NCBI GenBank assembly: GCA_014729055.1
Contig: WJKO01000002.1
Location: forward strand, 1 to 7,027
Length of the DNA: 7,027 bases
Reading direction: 5' to 3'
Source of the DNA: Promethearchaeota archaeon
GTDB lineage: Archaea; Asgardarchaeota; Lokiarchaeia; Sigyniarchaeales; Promethearchaeaceae
A program made the translations under genes and the position numbers. Position 1 is the stretch's first letter. Each line of letters starts with the position of its first letter. Positions 1-6,588 of this stretch are shown in pieces. The notes beneath the pieces were generated by a model. That model did no database searches. It was not told the origin of the DNA and saw only the letters and a program-made list of their open reading frames with translations.

Positions 1-292
1 CTTCTGGATTATCGGCTATCTCTAATTGTCTTCTTCTTATTAACGTTGTGCTGCCTGGTTTGGCATGCCAGACGCGGCTGAATGGATTTCCGAAATCATC
101 GAGGAAAATAATGTCAATATTATTTTCCATGGCTAACTTTATGGCATCCGTTGAAAGGTATGCCCCAGTTGTAATCAAAATAGACTTTACTTTCTTTGAA
201 GAGACCTCAAATATATTATCTTCTTTTTTTACAAGAAAACATTTATCTTTCTTTCGCAAAAAACAACCATAGGTATTTAGAATAAGTTGCAT
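1..292 (-). CDS. cas1: Cas1 spacer-integration nuclease, N-terminal part (runs off the left edge)
   Basis: Cas1 is the metal-dependent integrase subunit of the Cas1-Cas2 complex, which inserts new spacers at the leader end of the CRISPR array. The first 97 codons are visible, from the ATG at 290-292 to the window edge. The protein begins MQLILNTYGCFLRKKDK, as expected of the Cas1 N-terminal beta-sandwich. It continues with LSTDAIKLAMENNIDIIFLD (about residues 47-66) and RVWHAKPGSTTLIRRRQL (about 73-90), the conserved stretch at the hinge to the catalytic domain. A complete Cas1 is about 320-340 residues, so the Glu/His/Asp active site lies outside the window and cannot be checked. The start is supported by the family-like N-terminus and by an in-frame TGA a short way upstream with no other ATG between. 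There is no clear Shine-Dalgarno. It follows cas3 after 51 nt on the same strand, so it is probably the first adaptation gene of the operon, with cas2 expected next. The identification is firm; completeness is unknown. Confidence 0.95.
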   Translation of the reverse strand, partial: MQLILNTYGCFLRKKDKCFLVKKEDNIFEVSSKKVKSILITTGAYLSTDAIKLAMENNIDIIFLDDFGNPFSRVWHAKPGSTTLIRRRQLEIADNPE

Positions 293-299
293 TCTAATA

Positions 300-329
300 A
301 TTATCTTTGCATATTGAGAAAAAATTCAA
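300..329 (-). promoter_or_regulatory. Possible sigma-70-like promoter in the cas3-cas1 gap
   Basis: Reading the minus strand, TTGAAT (324-329) and GATAAT (300-305) are separated by 18 nt, resembling -35 and -10 boxes. GATAAT matches the TATAAT consensus at 5 of 6 positions and TTGAAT matches TTGACA at 4 of 6. Transcription would begin at or next to the cas1 ATG (292), giving a nearly leaderless cas1 message, which would fit the absence of a Shine-Dalgarno there. In DNA this AT-rich such matches arise often by chance, so this is a weak inference. Simple read-through from cas3 is the default explanation. Confidence 0.18.
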
Positions 330-343
330 AATAATATTTCATT

Positions 344-2830
344 TTAATAAATCGCTATTGATGAAATTACTTTTTTGGGCTCCTTTAAAAAACCAATATT
401 TTTGTCATATGCATATTCCTGTTGATCCTTATAAGAAATATATTTCATCGATCGTATTTCTTTAATAATATCTGTATTGTAATAGTTATATAGATCATGA
501 GAAAAAATATTTATGATATACATGCTAAGCATTCTCTTTATATTGTCTAATTCACCAAAAAGTATATTTTGTTCAACTTGGAATTTGTCACTGTTTTTCA
601 ATTTTTCATAAATTTCATTTATTTTTGATATTAGCTTTTCAACTTCTCTTTCTGTACATATTATAATAGATTCCTCTTGTGGATTGTTTTTTATTAATGC
701 GAATTTATTAACAGGGAATTCATTATTTCTTGGTTGTGAATAATTTAACCCACAGATTGCATTAATAAGATTCATACTTTTTCTTTTATAATTGATCGAT
801 CTAAAATAACTCTCACTTAAATGTAAAAAATCGGAACTGTTCAATTCTTTTTGATTTTTTATTAATTCTCTACTCCGCTGAATTAATACTTTGCTATAAA
901 TACTACTTGGATCATAATTTTCGCCTTTTTCATTTTTTTCTGATAAATGAAAAACGAACATGTTTCCTCTTCGGGGAAAAAGCTCATTATTTCTATTGCA
1001 CCGCCCAGCCACTTGTACCATTGAATCAAAAGGCCCTATATCCCGAAACACTTCTGCGAAGCTCAAATCAACACCTGCTTCTATTAATTGCGTCGAAACT
1101 ACAATAATATTTTTGTTATTAAGTATATTTTCCTGAATATCTTTAATCATCTCTTGACGATGTTTTGGGATCAAATAAGTCGTCAGACAATATTTTTTAT
1201 AAGGATTAAATTGCGGCTCATTGATGATAAGCTTATAAACTGATTTGGCAGACTTCTTCGTGTTACATACAATTAATCCATTTCTAGAAGAAAATTTCTT
1301 TTTAAAATATTGAAAAAAACAATCTATACTCATTCTTTGGAGCGAGTTAATAGTATATAATTTGACTCTATTGAATATTTGATGGTCAAAGTATTTTTCA
1401 TATTCAACTAATTCAATTGAATCTTTGCTTTTAAAAATTTCAGGCTGAGTCGCAGTCATGAAAATAAAGTATGTATCGAAACAATTGGATAAAACCAAGA
1501 ATATTTTCCGGATAACTTCATAATATTCAGGAGGGATATTTTGGATTTCATCTAATATAATTATGGAATTCACAATATTATGAAATTTCTTTAAGAAACT
1601 GTTTTTATTCCCAATTATGCTGTGAAACAATTGTATGAATGTTGTTATAATGATTGCGGATTCCCATGATTCTAATAAAAGTTTATCGTCAAGATAATTA
1701 GAATAATCTATAGAATGTTGGCTATCGTTAGTTAAATTTTCATTTTTTGGGAGTGCAATAGGTGCCAAATGGTGATGAACAAAAAGAAATTTTGCCGGAG
1801 ATTTGCTGAATTGTTTATTTAGATTATATGAAATAATTTTTTTTATTTCATCAGAGTTTTGGTCAATTATTGAAGTAAAAGGCAGAGAATAAATTATTCG
1901 TTTTTTTTTATCGATTTTCTTTTGTAATTTTTCTGCTACTCCAAAAGCGGTAAAAGTTTTTCCTATCCCAGTTGGAGCGGTCAATGTGTATATTTTATTT
2001 TTTGAATCTAATTTTTCATTTGATTTTGCTTCATTAAAGAATTTATTTTTTAAAATATTAATTTCTTTATTAGGATCAAATTTTTCTGGTTGGGATTTTT
2101 GACAAAATTCAATGTATTTATTAACACTGATGTCTATATTCAATTCTTTTTTTGAAAAATTCTCATTTATACCAGTAGCTTCTTTTTTATCAGAATCGAT
2201 TAATACTGAAAAAAGCAAATTTGTAATTAAAAATAACTCAATTCCTGAATTTACTTCCAAATCAGAGCAAAATAAATTTTCTTCTATATCAAATAATATA
2301 AAATCATCAACATCACTAAATATGATTTTTTTTGTTTTTTCCCATACTTCATCCAAATCTATTCTATAATTTTCTAAGAGAAAATTATAAATCTTCTTTA
2401 ATTGTCTTCTAGAATTTTCTTTATCTATATCTTTAAATTGACAACGTAAGTCTTTTGAGAAATTAGATATCTTCTCCCCCGGATATTCTAAATTCCCATG
2501 ATGTCTTTTAACGACAGTATATACTACTATTGGTATTAAAGAATCATGTCTAATTAGATAGGCATCCGCTAAAACATATCCAAAAATGGCTGATATAAGA
2601 CCATGATGGGATAACCTGCCCGAATATTCGTTCTTTAAATATCTCTGAAAATACGAAGTAGCTTTACCAAAATCATGCGCAATGCCCGATAGATAAGCAA
2701 TTTCTTCTAACTCTTTCTTTTTGGCTATTGACAGTTTCAACTCAAGGTTAGATATTAACTCTTTTGCTCTTTTACCAACATTAGAAAGATGTTCTTGTAG
2801 AGATTTGCTAGGATGTGATTTTATTTCCAT
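344..2830 (-). CDS. cas3: Cas3 nuclease-helicase (HD domain fused to superfamily 2 helicase), type I-B
   Basis: Cas3 is recruited by target-bound Cascade, nicks the displaced strand and degrades it while moving along the DNA using ATP. The 828-residue length fits a fused HD-helicase Cas3. The HD nuclease occupies about residues 1-220: H6 and H14 near the start, H52-D53 with K56 in AHDFGKA, H75-H76 in SHHGL, H110-H111 in RHHG, and D212 as the probable last metal ligand. The helicase follows: Walker A TAPTGIGKT (284-292), motif Ia around YSLPFTS (314-320), Walker B DEIQ (427-430), motif III FMTATQP (457-463), motif V STQLIEAGVDL (579-589) and motif VI QVAGRCNR (606-613). About 200 residues form a C-terminal accessory region. 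All key residues appear intact, so it is probably active. The start lies 6 nt after the cas5 stop, with no Shine-Dalgarno, which suggests translation coupled to cas5. The cas5 stop is also the first in-frame stop upstream, so no earlier start is possible. A run of nine A's encodes K308-K310. Confidence 0.97.
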   Translation of the reverse strand: MEIKSHPSKSLQEHLSNVGKRAKELISNLELKLSIAKKKELEEIAYLSGIAHDFGKATSYFQRYLKNEYSGRLSHHGLISAIFGYVLADAYLIRHDSLIPIVVYTVVKRHHGNLEYPGEKISNFSKDLRCQFKDIDKENSRRQLKKIYNFLLENYRIDLDEVWEKTKKIIFSDVDDFILFDIEENLFCSDLEVNSGIELFLITNLLFSVLIDSDKKEATGINENFSKKELNIDISVNKYIEFCQKSQPEKFDPNKEINILKNKFFNEAKSNEKLDSKNKIYTLTAPTGIGKTFTAFGVAEKLQKKIDKKKRIIYSLPFTSIIDQNSDEIKKIISYNLNKQFSKSPAKFLFVHHHLAPIALPKNENLTNDSQHSIDYSNYLDDKLLLESWESAIIITTFIQLFHSIIGNKNSFLKKFHNIVNSIIILDEIQNIPPEYYEVIRKIFLVLSNCFDTYFIFMTATQPEIFKSKDSIELVEYEKYFDHQIFNRVKLYTINSLQRMSIDCFFQYFKKKFSSRNGLIVCNTKKSAKSVYKLIINEPQFNPYKKYCLTTYLIPKHRQEMIKDIQENILNNKNIIVVSTQLIEAGVDLSFAEVFRDIGPFDSMVQVAGRCNRNNELFPRRGNMFVFHLSEKNEKGENYDPSSIYSKVLIQRSRELIKNQKELNSSDFLHLSESYFRSINYKRKSMNLINAICGLNYSQPRNNEFPVNKFALIKNNPQEESIIICTEREVEKLISKINEIYEKLKNSDKFQVEQNILFGELDNIKRMLSMYIINIFSHDLYNYYNTDIIKEIRSMKYISYKDQQEYAYDKNIGFLKEPKKVISSIAIY

Positions 2831-2836
2831 GCGGAA

Positions 2837-3571
2837 TTATTTATACATTTGAGTAAAAAAAGAGATATTTACGTCATTTCTTATCTCGATAGCTTCTTTG
2901 AAATTCCCAAATAATGGCAACCCATTCCTCTCATAACAAATATTTACCATTGATTCTTGAATCCTTCCATTTATTATTTTTTTCATTTGACATGGCATAG
3001 AAGTTTCTATTATCTCCATTGATTTCCTGTCGGAAAATTGTTTAACATTTTTTTTATTTGTCAATGAAACAATTGGGGCACTAGGGTCTTTCACTATTTT
3101 TAAATCGCGGCAATCAATTTCGTCATGGAATATCGCATTCGCTCTGAATTGACGCTGGCCGAAATAAATGCCATAGCCTAAATCAGAGTCCAGTAATTTT
3201 TGTTTTAACGCAGCTATAATCTTATCATCAAAGTGGGTGAAATATATTCTATATACAATTTTTTCTTTCATCGGCAACAGAATTTCAAGTCTGACCTGAG
3301 TGGAAACTCCGTTATTTTTCTTATAATTCAGGCATTCTATGTGTTTACGTACTGGACTTATTACTCTGACGGATAATTTGCAGTTTTGAGGTGAGAAAAT
3401 CTCATAATAAGTATCTCTAGGATATCTTCCCATTATTGAAGCTATTAATCCGGTCAATACAGTGCGGGGAGGTATCTGATATGTGAGAGATGATACATTG
3501 GAATAATATTTCTTAAAATGCCCGAATTTGCCTTCTAGGTCGAAAATGAGTATAGAATTTATCTTAAACAT
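2837..3571 (-). CDS. cas5: Cas5 Cascade subunit, Cas5h/Cas5b type
   Basis: Cas5 is a RAMP-fold subunit that caps the 5' handle of the crRNA in Cascade and contacts the large subunit. The 244-residue length is normal for Cas5 of type I-B. The N-terminus shows the Cas5 signature: an initial beta strand, then DLEGKFGHFKKYYSN (11-25), SSLTYQIPPRT (27-37) and GLIASIMGRYPRDTYY (41-56). A second conserved stretch is LGYGIYFGQRQFRA (131-144), where Cas5 proteins carry their Y-x-x-x-x-G-x-x-x-F motif. Because a separate cas6 is present, this Cas5 is expected to be non-catalytic, unlike Cas5d of type I-C. It begins 13 nt after the cas7 stop and ends 6 nt before cas3, on the same strand. No convincing Shine-Dalgarno precedes the ATG at 3569-3571; only A-rich sequence is seen. 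This would suit a protein needed in one copy per complex. Confidence 0.95.
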   Translation of the reverse strand: MFKINSILIFDLEGKFGHFKKYYSNVSSLTYQIPPRTVLTGLIASIMGRYPRDTYYEIFSPQNCKLSVRVISPVRKHIECLNYKKNNGVSTQVRLEILLPMKEKIVYRIYFTHFDDKIIAALKQKLLDSDLGYGIYFGQRQFRANAIFHDEIDCRDLKIVKDPSAPIVSLTNKKNVKQFSDRKSMEIIETSMPCQMKKIINGRIQESMVNICYERNGLPLFGNFKEAIEIRNDVNISFFTQMYK

Positions 3572-3584
3572 ATTTGTCTTTTTT

Positions 3585-4562
3585 CTAATAACTTAATTCT
3601 TCCGCAGTTACAACAGATAATAACTTTTCGAAATTTCTGACATTCAAATTCTTGTCTTTCCAGTAGACTAGTTTCTGGATTTCTTTTGTATTGGATTCAA
3701 TATAGTCAATTAAATTATCTATATTTAATTTTAACTCTTGTATATCTCGCAGATTTTCCTCATTATCAATCGAATAATCAAGAGATAAATGCTCACGCAG
3801 ATCATTTAAAGCCCTCGCATTGTCAATAAGCTCGAATCTTAAATATAGCCTCGGAGTTTGACCTACTTTTGAACGCGTACGGCTTAAGGGAATAGACTTA
3901 ATCATAGCTTCATCGAGTATATCGATATCCTCTTCTTGTAATTGCGTGACACTGCCTGTATTAGCATTGATTCCCCCACTAAAGGCAATGAACGAATAAT
4001 TCACGCGATAATCTTTACCAACGCCAGCACCAGCAGAGCTTTGTCCGGTTTTAAAATGCGAAGTGATTGTTTTAGATTCCTGCAGTTCAAAAATTTTATT
4101 TAGAGAGTATCCCCAATTAAATTGCACTGGACCTGTAAAATTTGATGATGCTCCCTTACCAGTTTCAACATCAATTGGAATTGTCGCACCGAATAATCGG
4201 ATATCAATCATATCAAGAATTTGAGACCCCAAAGCTCTCATTTCCTTTTCATTGATATTTAGATCCTTTTTAGATATTTCAGACAAAGGTTTGCCTTCTA
4301 TTTCATGAAGTTTAAATAATCCTATTGCTTCTTTTGCACTTAGTGCTTCCTCTCCTAATTTTCGAACAAAAACTGGCACTTTTTTTATTGAAATTAAATA
4401 ATCCCTGATGTACCTTTTTAGTCGAACATCTGAAACAAGATTTCTTCCTGCATCCCAATCCATTCTCGGTTTGTTTTCATTATCCATATCTCCATTGGGA
4501 TTGCATCTTTTTGCATCATAGAGGAAAAGTATCTCAGAATTTTTACAAACAAAGTTACTCAT
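3585..4562 (-). CDS. cas7: Cas7 Cascade backbone subunit, Csh2 type
   Basis: Cas7 polymerises along the crRNA spacer to form the Cascade backbone, usually about six or seven copies per complex. The 325-residue length and the motifs match the Csh2 (type I-B Cas7) family: EILFLYDAKRCNPNGD (10-25), PRMD (32-35), LVSDVRLKRYIRDYL (42-56), DIRLFGATIP (120-129), TGPVQFNWGYSLN (143-155) and SRTRSKVGQTPRLYLR (227-242). The Gly/Ser-rich segment TGQSSAGAGVGKDYR (172-186) probably belongs to the RNA- or DNA-contacting loops. Residues 260-305 are charged and predicted helical. The ATG at 4560-4562 overlaps the end of cas8b by 8 nt. It is preceded by AAGGAG (4569-4574) six bases upstream, placed inside the cas8b reading frame. 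This is the best ribosome site at the start of any full-length gene here, in keeping with the high copy number of Cas7. Confidence 0.97.
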   Translation of the reverse strand: MSNFVCKNSEILFLYDAKRCNPNGDMDNENKPRMDWDAGRNLVSDVRLKRYIRDYLISIKKVPVFVRKLGEEALSAKEAIGLFKLHEIEGKPLSEISKKDLNINEKEMRALGSQILDMIDIRLFGATIPIDVETGKGASSNFTGPVQFNWGYSLNKIFELQESKTITSHFKTGQSSAGAGVGKDYRVNYSFIAFSGGINANTGSVTQLQEEDIDILDEAMIKSIPLSRTRSKVGQTPRLYLRFELIDNARALNDLREHLSLDYSIDNEENLRDIQELKLNIDNLIDYIESNTKEIQKLVYWKDKNLNVRNFEKLLSVVTAEELSY

Positions 4563-4995
4563 TTTTTTCTCCTTTTTCTTTAATATTTTGGCTATGTTTA
4601 TATCCCAAATAACTATCCAAAGAGATTCCAGTTAAAATATAAAATATCACTTCATTTTTATTCATTGCTGATTTTTCAATACCTTGGAGCCGATCAATCA
4701 TTTGTGAATATAAGTTCATATTGAAATAATCATTATAGAGATCATAGATATTCAGATATTCCGTAACATCATTAATAAACTTGGGTACTCGCCTTACCGG
4801 TATTCCATCCAGGTTGATTTTGGAAAAAAAGTCAGATGATTTTTCTTTTTGTTCTCTCAATATCCTTCTAATAAGCATACCCAGCAGAACTAATCCCTGA
4901 CGATAAAAATTACCGTCGTAAACATCCGAGTGTACAGAAAAAAAATCATTAATAGATTCCTGAGTAATTTCTGTGTACGTATTCCCTTCCTTCAT
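4555..4995 (-). CDS. cas11: Cas11b small subunit, probable internal translation product of cas8b
   Basis: In-frame ATG at 4993-4995 (Met526 of Cas8b) would yield a 146-residue protein sharing the cas8b stop. Directly upstream is AAAGGAGG (5003-5010), separated from the ATG by 7 nt, an almost perfect Shine-Dalgarno and the strongest I found at any start in the window. The product begins MKEGNTYTEI and is largely helical with few predicted strands, for example FYRQGLVLLGMLIRRIL (30-46 of the product) and the stretch around IYDLYNDYF (83-91). This fits Cas11, the helical subunit that lines the Cascade belly and stabilises the displaced strand, whose usual size is about 120-150 residues. Independent translation of Cas11 from inside the large-subunit gene has been shown for type I-B, I-C and I-D systems. 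No separate small-subunit gene is visible. Initiation here is inferred from sequence, not observed. Confidence 0.8.
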   Translation of the reverse strand: MKEGNTYTEITQESINDFFSVHSDVYDGNFYRQGLVLLGMLIRRILREQKEKSSDFFSKINLDGIPVRRVPKFINDVTEYLNIYDLYNDYFNMNLYSQMIDRLQGIEKSAMNKNEVIFYILTGISLDSYLGYKHSQNIKEKGEKNE

Positions 4996-6570
4996 ATCTA
5001 AGCCTCCTTTAAGTGAAGTTACTGAATTGAAAAATGATAATAGAATGTTCATTCTGATAGGATTGTAAATTAATTTATTTATTTTTCTGTCTGCACGAAA
5101 AAAACTCTTTTTGAAAATATTCATAAACTTTATAACTAAATTTTTATAGTGAATTGTGTTTCCAGAAAATACGGAGTCCAATAAACCTGTCATTTCTTTT
5201 TTATAAAATGAAGAATCCGGATTTGCATGAGAATTCTTGTTTGGAAATAACAACCAATATATAGAATTTAATGACGGCTTATAAATTAATTCAGTATACA
5301 AAGGAGCTTCATTCAGATTCATAAGTTTTTTAAATATTTCATGTATTCGGGTATAGTAAATTTCAGAAATATGCTTGACAACAATAAATTGCGCTTGTTG
5401 CGTTTCAAAAAATAAAAAATCAAACTTATAATTTTTTTTCTGCATGATAATGATCAAATCACGGTGATTCTCCATTTCCTCTTGCCAACTTTCTGAATCT
5501 CTGTTAATAACTCTCTGAATAAATCGCGTCGCCTTTTTATAGTTATCTCTTGTATCCAAAGGTACAAGATAGTAGTCTATCCCTAATAACCTTGCAGAAA
5601 ATTCATCTCTAATAATATTTATTCCCGTGAGCAATTTTTCATAGCAATCTTCACAAATCCCAAATGATTTAAATGCATTGTTTCCTATTTGATTTTCAAA
5701 AAAAATACTTTCTGTAGTTTGATAAAATTTTGTAGGAAGATTGATCTTTCCGCTTATCCTTGGCTGGACCTTATTGCATATTGAACAAAGGGCATTATCT
5801 TTTACCTTGGACTCCCCTCTATCAAAAAATCTTTCAAACAGGTCATAATAAAGAACTTTAAGATATTGTTTTCTAAATTCGCCTTCGTGGATTGATTTCC
5901 CATTTATTCTGATTGAAAAAATTGGATAATTATTTAGTTCATTTTTTTTACTGCTCCCGATGACATCTTTACTTATAAGCTCGATATAAGCATTTTTTAA
6001 ATCTTGTAATGACTTGACATTAATAAATTCTGAATCATTAAACAATTCTCCCGCATACTCTTTAAATCTATCGTTCAAATCCTTTTCCAATAAATTAAAA
6101 TCTAAGTAATATCCTTTCTTTCCCTTTTCTTTGTCTTCCCAAGGTTTATAAAATGTGTTTCTTAGTTCACCCAAATAATTCAAAAAACGTTCCATTTCAT
6201 TATCTGACTCAAAATAATTTTCTATGAATTTAATCATTGCTGGAATAGTGGGATAATTGTTAACCGAATTCACAGTATGGTAAGAAAGATTCGTGGCAGA
6301 AAAATATTTTTTCTCCTTGTTTGCAGGCTGAGGAAAAGCCATAATTCTTTTGTTATTTTCTTTGCTAAGCTCATGACCAAATTTAATTTCAATTAGTTTT
6401 TTATCAATATCAAGATTTATAATGATTTCATTTTTATCGAATTGTTCAGGAATTCGCTTTATCCCCTTCTCTGGATTAATAGCTTGCGTGCTAATAAACT
6501 TCTGAAGTTTCATTTCATAATCCAGCCCTTGTAATTCTTTTTTCCCAATTTTCGTGAAAGCTTGAATCAT
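4555..6570 (-). CDS. cas8b: Cas8b large subunit of type I-B Cascade (Csh1/TM1802-like), zinc-finger type
   Basis: Cas8b is the large Cascade subunit. It recognises the PAM, helps open the target DNA and recruits Cas3. Overall sequence in this family is poorly conserved, so the call rests on three things. The first is its position between cas6 and cas7. The second is its length of 671 residues. The third is the zinc-binding motif typical of Csh1/TM1802 proteins: C262-S-I-C265 and C306-E-D-C309, about 40 residues apart. After the zinc region the protein is mostly helical, and residues 526-671 look like a fused small-subunit (Cas11-like) domain. The ATG at 6568-6570 follows cas6 by 18 nt; GGGA at 6578-6581 is at most a weak ribosome site. 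The first in-frame stop upstream is the cas6 stop, with no other in-frame ATG between. The 3' end overlaps cas7 by 8 nt. The cas8b name is confident; I cannot settle which profile subgroup (Csh1 or TM1802) fits better. Confidence 0.92.
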   Translation of the reverse strand: MIQAFTKIGKKELQGLDYEMKLQKFISTQAINPEKGIKRIPEQFDKNEIIINLDIDKKLIEIKFGHELSKENNKRIMAFPQPANKEKKYFSATNLSYHTVNSVNNYPTIPAMIKFIENYFESDNEMERFLNYLGELRNTFYKPWEDKEKGKKGYYLDFNLLEKDLNDRFKEYAGELFNDSEFINVKSLQDLKNAYIELISKDVIGSSKKNELNNYPIFSIRINGKSIHEGEFRKQYLKVLYYDLFERFFDRGESKVKDNALCSICNKVQPRISGKINLPTKFYQTTESIFFENQIGNNAFKSFGICEDCYEKLLTGINIIRDEFSARLLGIDYYLVPLDTRDNYKKATRFIQRVINRDSESWQEEMENHRDLIIIMQKKNYKFDFLFFETQQAQFIVVKHISEIYYTRIHEIFKKLMNLNEAPLYTELIYKPSLNSIYWLLFPNKNSHANPDSSFYKKEMTGLLDSVFSGNTIHYKNLVIKFMNIFKKSFFRADRKINKLIYNPIRMNILLSFFNSVTSLKGGLDMKEGNTYTEITQESINDFFSVHSDVYDGNFYRQGLVLLGMLIRRILREQKEKSSDFFSKINLDGIPVRRVPKFINDVTEYLNIYDLYNDYFNMNLYSQMIDRLQGIEKSAMNKNEVIFYILTGISLDSYLGYKHSQNIKEKGEKNE
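4569..4574 (-). promoter_or_regulatory. Shine-Dalgarno site of cas7, inside the end of cas8b
   Basis: On the minus strand AAGGAG is followed by six A's and then the cas7 ATG (4560-4562). The site is within the last codons of cas8b, which stops at 4555-4557, so cas8b and cas7 translation are physically linked. It confirms the chosen cas7 start. Confidence 0.85.
5003..5010 (-). promoter_or_regulatory. Internal Shine-Dalgarno within cas8b, driving Cas11b
   Basis: The minus strand reads AAAGGAGGCTTAGATATG, an eight-base match to the anti-Shine-Dalgarno CCTCCTTT with 7-nt spacing to an in-frame ATG (4993-4995). The bases encode a Lys-Gly-Gly stretch at residues 521-523 of Cas8b, a likely linker between the large-subunit body and the small-subunit-like domain. 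It is stronger than the site in front of cas8b itself. Confidence 0.8.
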
Positions 6571-6588
6571 TTTAACATCCCATTTGAT

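Noticed and set aside
48..272. Plus-strand open frame of 74 codons
   Set aside because: It is antisense to the recognisable Cas1 N-terminal coding region, which runs unbroken on the other strand. It shows no family motif.
293..343. Rho-independent terminator between cas3 and cas1
   Set aside because: The gap has T-rich tracts on the coding strand but no GC-rich hairpin stem, so termination here is not supported.
907..1107. Plus-strand open frame of 66 codons
   Set aside because: It lies antisense to conserved helicase motifs V and VI of cas3. It is a shadow of that gene.
2112..2369. Plus-strand open frame of 85 codons
   Set aside because: It is antisense to cas3 between the HD and helicase domains, has a low-complexity Ser/Phe-rich translation and has no operon context.
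344..2830. Cas3 as an unusual helicase because of DEIQ and TATQP instead of DExH and SATLP
   Set aside because: These variants are common among type I-B Cas3 proteins, and the Walker A Lys/Thr and motif VI arginines are present.
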